64,000 nt of DNA from Tillus elongatus (Eukaryota > Arthropoda > Insecta > Coleoptera > Cleridae), in the NCBI GenBank assembly GCA_964006375.1, contig OZ023269.1, positions 7,433,926 through 7,497,925 on the forward strand. The letters run 5' to 3'. A program made the position numbers and the translations under genes. Shown piece by piece: positions 37,720 to 50,727 of the stretch. Positions within the stretch are counted from its first letter, which is position 1. Each line of letters starts with the position of its first letter. The notes beneath the pieces are model-generated. The model was not told the DNA's origin, made no database searches, and saw only the letters and a program-made list of their open reading frames with translations.

Positions 37720-38222
37720 ATCCGTTATTATACAAGACTGTATAGGTTAATTATAGGGTGTCTTGAGCTACATCTTATAAAACTAATTTTACAATCACAG
37801 ATGGCCGATAAGTCGTTGGTGATACTTTTTTTTTAATCTCACACTCCTTATATTATTGCATGTTTGCAGTTTCCATGGAAATATAATGCATGTTTGTAAG
37901 AAGAGAAATCCCGGACGCAGCAAATGTGTTATGGTAACAACCTTTCATTAAATGCTTCAAATTTCAATAGCTCAATTTACTATTAACCTAAGGTTGGTTG
38001 ACCAAGAAACCAGTTTTTTGGGGCATTTTTTAAAGTTTATTTTCGAAAAATGTGTGTACATTTTCAAACAATAAAGTTATTTTGATGAAATATGGTACAT
38101 TGTTTCTACTATATAGAATACACTGGTAACCAAATTTGAAGCCTCTTTCTTTAAAAAAAGACATACTTGCTATTAAGACCATTTTAATGAAACTTCACTA
38201 CCATAACGCACTTGCTGCGTCT
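37720..38222 (-). repeat. Family X, core start plus complete I module
   Basis: ttatagggtgtcttgagcta and gataagtcgttggtgatac lead to the I module 37909-38220 (cccggacgcagcaaatgtgt to aacgcacttgctgcgtctat). The I module abuts the endonuclease fossil at 38222, apparently truncating it. Confidence 0.8.
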
Positions 38223-39190
38223 ATTTTTATAGACTCTATTATACACTGAGTTATCCACGGTCTCAACCTTTGGTAAGCTTTTTTGTTTTTTAAATAAACC
38301 CTTGCAGCACTATTTTCAACATAATGAGACATTATTGACAAAAAGTTTTCTGCGCAGAAGTTTGCGTCACCAGAGTTATATAACTCGGCCCAATCATGGT
38401 TCATTAGAAATTGCTTGAGCCTTTTGTAAGTAGTTTTAAGGTGGCAATCATTACTAGCTTTGCTAAGTTGCTAGGTGAGGCAAAACCTAAGCTTAAGATC
38501 AGCGTTTAGTGGTCAGATATTTAATCATGTAGTACAATCGTGTTCTCAGTTACACCCATCATTGGCTACAAACAAATGGTCAATGTATGTTTTGGATGTT
38601 TCAGAAATTCGTGTTGGTGCATTCACCTGCTGTACAAATCCATATTGACTTAGAATGCTTAAATAATTATTGACTACATCATTTGACTCGAGCAAGTCAA
38701 TGTTAATGTCTCCCGCAAAGACTTTTTTATTTTTTATGAACAATTCAGAATCAAGAATATGACTCGCTGAGCGAGGGTCACCTGTAAATAGCACTGATAC
38801 CCAAGAGCAAGTTATTTTTGCATAAAACTACTCTTAATAGCTTGGTGTTGCTAGATGATATTACATGACTATGTTGATTTAAGTAGCTCTTTGCGTATAT
38901 AATACACCCATCATTCTTGTTTAATTATTGTAGAAAATATCATAGGAATTTATTTTAATATTTGCGATATTGTCAGTAAGTAATAATATGCCGCAACTAT
39001 CTCAAGACTAGTTGGTGCTTTTCCCTCGTGTGAGAGAACAATGATTGTTGTCATGCTTTTCGTTACCTTACGAGCATTTTCGGATGGGAGCTTGAATGAG
39101 TCTTTTTTGGAAACAAGCCGTTTGCAATTGAGTTCTTTTAACGATAATTTTCGTCCTATGCAGCGAGCAACAAATTTTAGTGTCCACAAT
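38222..39190 (-). pseudogene. Non-LTR retrotransposon APE endonuclease and linker, degenerate
   Basis: On the minus strand: LLTDNIANIKINSYDIFYNN (about 38960), NDGCIIYAKSYLNQHSHVIS and RVVLCKNNLLLGISAIYR (about 38800-38910), KKVFAGDINIDLLESNDVVN and PTRISETSKTYIDHLFVAND (38546-38720), ISDH (about 38510), then the linker ENFLSIMSHYVENSA and RLRPWITQCIIESIK (38222-38404). GDINIDL, S.TYIDH and SDH correspond to conserved endonuclease motifs of CR1/Jockey-group elements. Several frameshifts and stops are present. The RT that should follow is missing. Confidence 0.8.
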
Positions 39191-40164
39191 TAATGGGTCT
39201 TTCATAGGCAACTTGATTTCCAGCCAATTCTGCTGTCAAAATAAATTTTTAAAACAATCAGTATTTGGATCATATTTCATGCTGCGCTCTATATTGATCG
39301 TTTATTGTGCGTCGATTCTGTTTAAGGCGCGTACCTGCCTCAAGCTTTGGCTTGACGAGTAACATACACGAAAACAGAAAAAACTCCTTTTTGTCAGAAT
39401 GCTGTAAACAAAAGGATCAACAAATAAATTACAAAAACAATATCCTGTAGCCTAGGTCCTATTTCAAGATGTTTTTAGTAAAAATTTTAGAAAGAACATT
39501 TTTTTGAAAACGGGGTCTTTTTGACGGTTTAGAAAAATTTAAATCTTTTATTCAACGCCCTGTATAAAATGTATCTAAACTACGTGATGTTTTACAGAAC
39601 AACGGGCTAATAGTGAAAGGATCGTGATTGCAAATGCTTTTAGCGGAGTTCAATTTTAGCGCGGCAATCGAATTTTACATCAAATTTAAAAAGGTTATTA
39701 TTGTCGCAAGCGCCGCTTTGAGTGTTGAGTAGCCCATTGAGTTGTTTTTGTAATATTCCAAAAGATCTTTTCTTTCACCACTACCACATTTACAACAACA
39801 AGCAATTAATATACATATTATATAATGAAGTTAAACGCGTCGAGTTTTACAAATTGAACTTAACATTTAATGTAATCTGGCTTTAGTGGTAAGTTCAAAA
39901 TTACAAGATCAAAAATCCTGTTTTTCATTGACAAAAATTAACTAAGCACAGTATCAGTTCCCAGAGATATGGGCTATATATTAAGAGTGAGTCCCCTTTT
40001 AATCAGATGAGGGGGATGATACGATTAATGGAACATTTTGCGATAAAACCGATGGAAAAGGAAAAGCATAAACGATTTACAGAGGTTATAGCTTGCGTTA
40101 CGGAAATGTGAAAACACGTTGATTCTTATCAAGGGTGGCGACGACTTATTGTCATTAAAAAATA
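39191..40164. other. No gene recognised
   Basis: The upstream part (39191-39360) could still belong to the endonuclease element on the minus strand, but no motif supports this. Confidence 0.4.
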
Positions 40165-40245
40165 AACCAATAGGCCGAGTGCAGCAAGCACGTTATGGTA
40201 GTGAATTTTCACCAAAAAAATCTAATGCTTGTAATTCCATATTAT
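40165..40245 (+). repeat. Family X, L-end remnant
   Basis: cgagtgcagcaagcacgtta followed by tggtagtgaattttcacc matches the L end; what follows does not resemble the core. Confidence 0.65.
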
Positions 40246-40376
40246 ATTGACCTACATCTAAACCTCGGTTGTAGTAGAAACACTAAAATTTGCATCAAGG
40301 AAACTTGATTTTTTCTAGGAAAAACTAGCTTAACGTGGCTGACTACTAATGGCCATATTCAAGCTGTTTACAAAAA

Positions 40377-40597
40377 ATTCAGGACGCAGCAAGTGCGGTA
40401 TTGTAGCGAATTTTCATTAAATGCTTCAGATTTGCATAACTCAATTTTCTATAAACCTAGAAAGTTGAGTTTTGGTATGTAGTAAGGTATTTACGAGGGA
40501 AACATACCAACCAGATTTTATCAAAATTACTTTGTTATTTTTGATATGCAATTTTTTTCTTCGGAAAATTATTTTTTTTTGGAAAAGTTGGTCCGAT

Positions 40598-40655
<58 letters not shown>

Positions 40656-40770
40656 ATATGGACATTTAAACAGATCTTGGATTAGGGTTATAGGGGCCCA
40701 AATTCGCGCTCAAAATTTCTAAATCTAAAGGAAGATAAATGTTAGGCTTCATTAAAATCAGAAAACCCTA
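40377..40770 (+). mobile_element. Family X, short copy (decayed R end)
   Basis: L end aggacgcagcaagtgcggta at 40381, core with aactcaattttctataaacc, (TA)n 40601-40652, then a diverged R module (cagatcttggattagggtta, aaattcgcgctcaaaattt). The final hairpin is not recognisable. Confidence 0.75.
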
Positions 40771-40852
40771 TTTTTTAGATTTCGTGAGGTTTTTTTTTTG
40801 ACAATTTGCTAACAACTGACCACACTGCTGTCAGCTATCATTGAGGACTTCT

Positions 40853-41205
40853 GTAGTATCGGTGGTCTAGAGGTAAGAACGTGTGCTTCTGGACCGAGGG
40901 TCCCGGGTTCAATTCCTTGTAGAAACATCACATAATTTGTCAGTACATATTGTAAACTAATATCAACCGAGGTTTTGGCACTGTGTTTGAGCAATTTAAA
41001 TGCATGCACGTTCCGTTCTTTGAAGGGGCGTTAAGGTATTGATCACGTGTACAATGCGATGCTGGACATCTTAAAGATACCTAGCCTTCTTACAGAAATG
41101 AATAGAATCGACAAAGTTTTCAGGAGACTGAGATAAAACTGCTCATTGGCGTGGGTAATTTGCAATAGTCGCTAAAATGGACCAAAGTTAAAGAAACAAA
41201 AACAC
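40853..41205 (+). mobile_element. tRNA-derived SINE, copy 4 (most diverged)
   Basis: Head tatcggtggtctagaggtaa with B-box ccgggttcaattcctt. Body shared in order with the others (accgaggttttggcactgtg, gttctttgaaggggcgttaa) but with many changes. It ends gttaaagaaacaaaaacac. This is the oldest-looking copy. Confidence 0.75.
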
Positions 41206-41262
41206 TATTGCAAAAATACGCGCAGAGTGAACTTCAAAGACATTTCTCTACAGTTTATTAAA

Positions 41263-41847
<585 letters not shown>

Positions 41848-41924
41848 TAAAACTAAAACGCCTTTAACTTTTTTTCTTTTAACCTACAGATCTAAATTTT
41901 GGTAGATGTTATGCTTTTAATAAA

Positions 41925-42565
41925 ATTTCTGTGGATCGAGGTCTCAATTGGCACCAACATGTCACTTCAATTGCAGAAACGGCTGCTAAGAAATTAGGCT
42001 TCCTCTTTCGGGCTCGCAAATACTTTTCACCAGCTAATCTCTATACCTTATATACTTCACAAATAAGGCCAAACCTCGAATACTGCTCCCACATCTGGGG
42101 TGCCGCTGCCGCTTCTACACTCGCTATCCTGGACTCCATTCAGAAGAGAGCTATACGTCTCATCGGTAACCCTACACTCACCCAAAGGCTCCCATCCCTT
42201 GCCCACCGACGTGCCGTTAGTAACCTCTCTCTCTTTTATAGATATCTGCACGGGCACTGCTCAGAGGAGCTTTCTTCCATAGTTCCCCCACCTGCTGCCC
42301 CCAGCAGATGATCTACCAGGGGAACAGAGCGAATGCACCCTTTTACTGTCCAGGTCTCCAGACATAGAACATTCTGTTATGCCCGCTCTTTTGTCCCGAG
42401 GACTTTCCAGTTATGGAATTCTTTGCCGGCACATGTTTTTCCTTCTCCTCCGAACCTCCAAACCTTCAAGTCCAGAATTAACAAGTTGCCTCTTTCCTCC
42501 TTGTCGACACCCACGGTACGATAGTATTTAGGCTGTAAGCCCTCGTGGTGTGTTGTCGAAAAAAA
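41925..42565 (+). pseudogene. Non-LTR retrotransposon copy C (3' end only)
   Basis: It starts in ISVDRGLNWHQHVTSIAETA and runs in one frame through LGFLFRARKYFSPANLYTLY, RPNLEYCSHIWGAAAAST, and AIRLIGNPTLTQRLPSLAHR to about 42300. A two-base change near 42306 shifts to the frame holding SFVPRTFQLWNSLPAHVFPS (42333-42524). The 3' UTR and A-rich tail end near 42565. RT catalytic motifs are missing. Its 5' truncation joins family-X core-like sequence. Confidence 0.88.
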
Positions 42566-42569
42566 ATAA

Positions 42570-43122
<553 letters not shown>

Positions 43123-43817
43123 AATATGAATAGCGAGCATTGACTAACAATAGAAACGACAAAACAGAGAGGGCGGTCGAAACCGTGTATGTTAGGCAGA
43201 AATGGTACGTTATCTGCAGAAGGATCGTTGACTAATAGCTATTTACAAAGACGAAATCTGCTCGTTATGATAATTAAGCTAGGGGAACAGGAAATGTAAT
43301 GTTAAGTGGCCTCACGTTATAAAGGTGATGAATGTAGCAGAAGACCACGTAAGGCACGTAAAAATAAATGTTGCACGAAAATTTCAAGTAATTTATCAGG
43401 TCAGATAAATAAGTTACATAGAGAGCGAGCATTGACTAACAGTATAAATTAAAGGTACTATCATAGCAAATGGACACACCATGCCTAGTAAGAGGATGCT
43501 TCTACAATTTTTACTCTCGATAGAACAGACTAGTGAGCTTTGCAAATGAATCATAAAGAAGAAATAGTGGAAAATAAACCGAAAGTGAAGCTACAGGAAC
43601 GTCTTATGCGGTGGAATACAAGTAGGTTTTTGTAGGGTGATACGTATGTAAAATAGTATAGCAGTAAGAGTAAGCAAAGCGCCATGTTGAGAGTAAAGAC
43701 TGTAACAGCGGCAGAAGCAGAAGTCAATGTAAGCCACGTGTGTTTGGTAAGAACAAATTTTAGGAAGAAACTATTGACTTTTAATAATAACAATAGACTA
43801 AAAACGATGCGAGTTGT
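43123..43817. other. No gene recognised; local duplicated motif
   Basis: The motif gcgagcattgactaaca occurs at about 43135 and 43425, suggesting an old duplication of roughly 290 bp, but the rest of the two parts aligns poorly. Confidence 0.4.
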
Positions 43818-44118
43818 AAGAAATAGAAATGATCTGGAACAAAATATTTTATTATAACTTTTTTTTCTTGTAACATAGAAATATAAATTTTGGTGTATAG
43901 CTTACTTTTTATATCGTAAACCTACCTACCAAATTTGGTTATCATAGCTTTTTTATTTTTTGAGATAATTTTTTTTTTTCGAATGAAAATTCAAAATTTT
44001 TCCGGAAAACCTCGTCCGATTTCTCTGACTAACGAATTTATCCAAGCCATTTAGATAAGGAAGGTACGTGCCAAATTTTATCAAAATCAGCCTATTATTT
44101 TTTGTTATTGGTGTGATG

Positions 44119-44206
<88 letters not shown>

Positions 44207-44327
44207 TGAAACTGACCTTGGATATAGGTTCTAGGGGTCCTAGTTTGCGCTCATTTTTTTTTTCAAAAACAAAAGTCCGGATCTCCCCATTAGTGAATTT
44301 TTTTTAAACTAAAATTCACTAAAAATA
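43818..44327 (+). mobile_element. Family X, short copy without L tip
   Basis: It starts gaaatagaaatgatctggaa, like 11995, without the CGCAGC tip. The core is followed by (TA)n 44120-44203 and an R module ending attagtgaattttttttaaa ... attcactaaaaataaag. Confidence 0.8.
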
Positions 44328-45231
44328 AAGCTTATTGTTATAGCTCTAAATAATTAATTTTGATATTTATATAATATGTCTATAGCAAAATTCTGTCTCT
44401 TATAAACACAAGCGCAATCATACTTGCACGAAACATTTCTAAATTTATAGGCTTGTTATAATATACTATACTATAGGTTAAAGTTACGTCATACTGGCTT
44501 TAACTTTTTTTGTAGTCTACTTATTATCAAATTAAAAAAAGTCAATAACGTAGATGCTTCAATAAAGTAACTTGTATAAGTTTCGGAAAATCTGGAACGT
44601 CGTTAGGGAAGCAAAAAGGAGTAAGAATGATACAATATGAAGGAATAAAGAGATTCTAATGACACAAAAGGAACTGCAAAACTGCCGAATCATCAATGTT
44701 CTTAATAGCATTACAATAAGAGGCTTAGATATTATTTGCGCTTAGTAAAATTGACAGACAGAAAAAAATATGCTATTATATTGAATCTCTTAATGATGTA
44801 TTCTGATTACACAACTATAGTTGTTAGCTAAGTTTGTACCCTTGTAGTTTTATTTTTAACTTCCGTGCGATTTATAAATGTAACAGAAAACTTAGCTCAA
44901 AAATGATCTAAAAATTAAGAGATGTTTTTTAGCTTATTTGTAAAGACTTTAAATCCTTTGTCTCCAAAAATATCCACTTTTAAACATTGCATAACTGTCA
45001 AACAACATGATATTTTTGTAGGTTGTAGTGTATAAACTAATTTGATTTTATAGTTAATCTATTTTTCAGAATATTAAACCACAAGCTGTCTCATATCAGA
45101 TAGTTTTTTGAAGTAGATAGTAGATAGTCTTACCTTTTAGGGCATACCGACATGTTAAAAACAACAACTGCTTATCAGATACAGTGTGATAATACAGTTT
45201 AGAATATAATTATTAAATGCGTTATTTAATT
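44328..45231. other. No gene recognised
   Basis: AT-rich, no shared repeat and no coding motif. Confidence 0.4.
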
Positions 45232-45360
45232 TTTTTCTAGAAAAACGCTCGGACAGGTTAATTTTATCTTTTCAATTGCCAAATTATGACGCAAAAATTA
45301 CATTTATGACGGCCCCTATTTCTGAATGATGACGTAATTTTTTTCAATGACAACCATATA
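45232..45360 (-). repeat. Repeat Z, copy 2
   Basis: Reverse complement of 8836-8962 with scattered changes; landmarks are gaaaaacgctcggacaggtt and gacgcaaaaattacatttat. Confidence 0.65.
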
Positions 45361-45500
45361 TTTCTTCCTTTTAGTAAATTTTTATTTTAAAAAATTCACT
45401 AATAGAGAGGTATCGATGGTGAGTGAGACTTTGCAAAACATTTTTCAAAAAACCGCGAACTAGGACCCCAGAACCCATATCCGGGGTCAGTTTCAATTTA

Positions 45501-45940
<440 letters not shown>

Positions 45941-46004
45941 GTTAAAAAAACAAAAAAACAAACAAACCCAAACGTTCAAAAATGTTTATTTAGTTAAGTA
46001 AGAG

Positions 46005-47080
46005 TTCAAATTGTTGACCACCAGCTTTCATACAAAAGTACAAATTTTGTTCAAAACGAGCTCTGACATTCTAGAGCATTTGTGGAGTTATTAGACGGCA
46101 TTCTTCAACAATGCGTCGTCGTAATTTTTCCAGAGACTCCGGTTTTGTTGCGTAAATTCTACTCTTTAAATGGCCCCATAGAAAGAAGTCTAAAGGAGTT
46201 AAATCCGGTGATCTAGGGGGGCACTAAATAGCACCTCTACCCCCAATCCATTGCTTTGGAAACTCTCTGTTCAAAAAATCCCTAACACGCTGTGAAAAAT
46301 ACGGAGGAGCTCCATCTTGTTGAAACACTAATTGATTTTATTGATAGCGATCATCATTTTCAACAATGTCAATTAGTAGAGGGTAAACAATATCTTCTAG
46401 TAACTGCAAATACGTTTCGCCACTCAAAATGCCACCAAGAAAAATTGGTCCGATTAAATGGTCTCCAAAAATGCCAGTCCAGACATTTAATTTCTGTGGA
46501 GTTTGAGTGTGGACTTCGCGAAAATTTCTTGGATTATTATCTGCCCAATAACTACAATTATGACGATTGACTATAAAGTTTAATAAAAACGTACACTCGT
46601 CTGAAAAACAGATATATTGAACAGAAAGTTCCCGTTATCAGCTATTTGTGCAGTCATAACTTCATAAAACTCCAGCCGCCGATCAAATTCATCTTCATTC
46701 AGTTGTTCTACAAGATGAATTTTATACGAGTGAAATTTATGATGCTTCAGTATTCGCTAAATGGTTCTTCTTTTGATGTTTAAAACAGTGGCCAATTTTC
46801 TCGTGCTCAAAGTTGGGTCTCCAGCAATTTGTCTTAAAACTTCAATCTCAGTAGTCTCATTTCTAACAGGAAATTCACGTTCAGGATTCCGTTTTTTGTT
46901 GGCTACTGAACCACTTTGTCGAAACTTTGCAACTAACTCCAAAATGTATTTTCTGTTAACATGTCTGTTGGGATGTCGTTCATTAAACAAATTTGCGGTA
47001 CGGTTGGCACAGTTATCGTTTTTGAAAAAAATAGTAATTATTTCAACTCTTTCTTCTACAGAATACACATTGTGGAATTA
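46005..47080 (-). pseudogene. Transposase pseudogene, N-terminal HTH plus DD(41)D-type catalytic core
   Basis: Minus strand. The N-terminus (46757-47068) reads YSVEERVEIITIFFKNDNCA, ANLFNERHPNRHVNRKYI and LSTRKLATVLNIKRRTI, a helix-turn-helix of the kind annotated as DUF4817 in insects. Stops and shifts follow. Further on come LEFYEVMTAQIADNGNFLFN, NVWTGIFGDHLIGPIFLGGI, LVFQQDGAPPYFSQRVRDFL (second Asp) and RSPDLTPLDFFLWGHLKSRI (third acid). I count about 41 residues between the last two acids, one of them a stop. The protein would cut and paste the element; this copy is dead. Confidence 0.85.
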
Positions 47081-47194
47081 ATTTTCGGTAGTACTATCAA
47101 GTATCAAACCGACCGATAAACTGAAATAATAAACCGCATTTCTCTCATTTCGATAAGAAATGTTCTGATAGTCAATTTTTTGTTTACAAACCAA

Positions 47195-47525
47195 CAAAAC
47201 ATTGACTATCAGCACATTTCTTATCGGAATGAGTGAAATGCGTTTTTGCATCTTCAACTGTAAATACTTTTTAAACGAGTTGATAAAACTTCCAAAAAAT
47301 TGGTGTGCTGAATTCAGAAAAGAAAGAGCTTTCAAATGATGTAACACTCGACCCATGTTCCCTATTTAAAATATAAGGGTTGTTATCATCACCCGTTAGG
47401 GGTTGATATGACAAAGTTGAGTTTTATGTCAAAACATGTCCCCCTCAATATTAAAATTGACGTGTTTCAGCGTTTCTTAAAAAAATTTCTGGACGCAAAT
47501 TGGTCTGTTTCGTTTTCAATGCGCC

Positions 47526-47531
<6 letters not shown>
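47195..47531 (-). repeat. Right terminal inverted repeat
   Basis: Inverted counterpart of 45602-45940, with a few base changes (for example ccctaacgggtg against cccttaagggtg), so the arms have diverged since insertion. Confidence 0.88.
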
Positions 47532-47606
<75 letters not shown>

Positions 47607-48057
47607 CCAACCGCTAACTTAAAAAATAATTAACCGATTTTGATGAAACTCGGCAAGTGCCTTTCTTTTATTAATGGTTTGGATGAGTATGTCAGCCAGG
47701 AAAATGCGACAAGGTTTTACGGGAAAATTTTGAGTTTTCTTTCGATAAAAATTTTTTCTCCGAAAATTACCAAGTTATTTTAATGAAATGTGGTACATAC
47801 ATTGCCTCAAGGAATACCTTACTACGTATCAAAATTTTATAGAAATTAAGTTTTTCAAATTTTGAGTTTTCTTTGAAAAAATATTTTTTTCTCTGAAAAT
47901 TACAAAGCTATTTTAGTGATATTTGGAGGATATCTTGGAGACGCCTTACTAGATACCAAAATCTAACTTTCTAAGTTTATCGAAAAGTGAGTTATCCAAG
48001 TTTAAAACATTTAATAAAAATTCACTACCATAACGCACTTGCTGCGTCCCGAACTTT

Positions 48058-48536
48058 TTTTTATAGACCGGCCTATGATAAAGAAAATGTATTCGACATA
48101 CCAATTTTTTTGAAAGAATTGCATTATTTACTTTAGAAATGTAAACGCGAATTTAATAAGAAATAAAAAATATTTCTCACCGTTTTTATTTAGGACGAGT
48201 GATCTTTAGAATAATGAGGTTTTCCTTCACTTTTTTAAAGTAGTCAATATTTGATTTTGTGATTTTTGATACGTTGTCATGTAACTATTTCACAGGTGGA
48301 ACAAAAAGTAAAGTTAAAATCAATTTTTAACAACACTCGTTGTGATAGTTTATTGATTATTTGCTGTTATCAGTAGTTACTTATCGGACTTTCTTCACAG
48401 TATGGATTCGGAATTCAGTGAATAAACATCATGTTAAATCGTGAATTAATTCAATTATTACCTGCCATTTAAATGAATTAACAGTCTTAATAGTGAAAGT
48501 GTAAAAGTGCTAAAAGTAATCAATTATAATTCGAAT
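48058..48536. other. No gene recognised
   Basis: AT-rich flank between the family-X end and the next transposase fossil. It may contain the untranslated end of that transposon, but no terminal repeat was found. Confidence 0.4.
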
Positions 48537-49530
48537 TTAGCAAAAATGGCACGTTGAACGGCAAGAGAAAGAATATACATAATAATGATTGGATATGGCG
48601 ACAGGGTTAAAAGTCATCAGGAAGCATGATAGTTATTTAACGAACAACATCCTGAAAGACCTCCAATTGCATGATTTACAGTAAGTAAATTCGTTGCCAA
48701 ATTCACAGAAACGGGATCTGTAAAAGATTTGTTTTGACAAGGTCGACCTTGAGTAAATGAAGAAGTCAACTTGGATATATTGCTTGAATCTGAAGAAAAT
48801 CCTTACCATTTTAAAAGGCAACTAGCCCTAAATAACAATGTGGAGCAATCTTTAGTGGTAAAGCTATTCAAAGGAGAGAAGTATCAGCCTTAGAAAGTGC
48901 AATAATAGGTACACAAGTTAAACGATGATGATTCAGACCGTCCTTTACAGTTTTGTGAAAAATTAATGTTACACTGCCAATTTTCTTAATAACATTTTCT
49001 TTTCTGATGAAACCACTTTTGGCCTAATTGAGACAGTAACGTCACAACTCATGATATTGGTCACGAAAATCCTCATTGGACTAAATACTTCCACAGTCAA
49101 CGTCATGGCAGCTTGAATGAATGGACGGGAATAACCGGATGGCGTTTTATAGGGCCTTGCTTTTTTCAAGGAAATCTTACAGCAACATGTTACCTAAATT
49201 TCTTGGGATTGGATTTAGTGCCAGTTCTGACAGTACTTTTTTAAAATAATCACAAAGCAGATGTGCTCCATCAAGATATTTGGTTAAAAGTCCGTAAATA
49301 TTTAGATGCCACATTCCCTGAAAGATGGATAGGGCGTCGAAGAGTAATTTAGTGACCACCGCGTTCCCCGGACTTGACTCCCTTAGATTTTTGTTGTGGG
49401 GTTATTTAAAATCGAAAGTTCATTTTAACAGACCAAATAAGACTAGCATAAATGGTGCATATATTGATAAAATAGATTATGTTAATAATAATTCAGTGAT
49501 TATCTGTGTAATCTTCCATCATTCAAGATT
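48537..49530 (+). pseudogene. Tc1/mariner-superfamily transposase fossil, second lineage
   Basis: In shifting plus frames: MARTARERIYIIMIGYGDRV, FNEQHPERPPIARFTVSKFV, AKFTETGSVKD (helix-turn-helix), DDSDRPLQFCEKLMLHCQFS, FFSDETTFGL (first catalytic Asp in SDE), FLGLDLVPVL, FPERWIGRRR and RSPDLTPLDF (third block, about 49365). It is related to the 45602 transposase but diverged throughout. Many stops and frameshifts. Terminal repeats were not found. Confidence 0.78.
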
Positions 49531-50727
49531 TTAGCTCAATTTCAATAGCAGATCAGGTTACTTATTGATGCTCAATATATTTTATATCAGATTTTTAACT
49601 GTGTATGTTTTCGAGGAGAGCAATTTCTTCACTTGCGACTTGAAGCCTTGGATGTGATTTATTTTTTACTTGGCAACTTGTTATATAACTTTATCGCATG
49701 CGACATCATATGTTTTCAAAAAGATGCATGCTCAAGCTTTGTTTATCTAGGTTTATACATCTGAAAATATCTGTTAGTCGCATATCATTTCTCGTTCTGA
49801 TGTATATAAGCTATACATTGGAATATGTAAACATTAACCATGGCAATTATATCTTTAATATGAGAAGCTTTCTATAGCTCTGCTACGCAGTACGCTGTAT
49901 AAACCTCTGATTGCTACTTTCTGCTGTTTGAAAGTCAGCTTACTGTCGATAAAGTATTTTAAAACAAAACTTCGTACTTTACAGCGGATGATATCTAGCA
50001 ATATAGGCAGTGTAAGCTGCACGACAAAAATAGTTTTTATTTAATAACAAATACTGTAATGATACCCCCAATTTTTACATAGCTTTTTAAATATATGTCG
50101 TTTTGTAAGTCTCAATTTGAGCTTTTTGCTTGAAACAAAAAGGGGAGTATATAAATCTTTCAGCATCATGATGTACATACAGCTGCACTTAAAGATACGG
50201 GATACTTCTTTAGAAAAACGTCCAGATTTAAAAAAAAAAAAGAAAAAATTATGCAATTCTATTTGAAAGAGAAAAGTTGATGTCAACTTTTGTTATTGCC
50301 ACAAGTTTCGTTGTCTTACAAATATATTTTTATTTAATATTTATTATTACTATTTTTCTTCTTATTATTATTATTGTTATACTAAGTATTACACACCGAT
50401 ACGGACAAGGGATGAATCCCATGAAGTCCGTGATTGCAACATATAAGTGCGTTCAAAAAACATAACACAGGTTAAAAATACAAAGGAGAGACAAACTAAA
50501 ACAAAAGTTAGTGAATGTTATAGATACATTCAATTAGATTGTCTTTTAAAGATTTTTATTGATGATGTTCTCACCACTGAAAAATGCAGACTGTTCCATC
50601 TGCCAAATACTCTATTCGGAAGCGTTAAAAGCGTTCCTAATTTTTTTAAATTCATTCCCTCTATCAGAATTTAGAGCAAACATGGCGTTCAACGATATTC
50701 CTATTAAAACATGCAAGATACGATATT
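49531..50727. other. No gene recognised
   Basis: AT-rich. Frames at 50041-50286 (-) and 50277-50465 (+) are low complexity or unrecognised. Confidence 0.4.
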
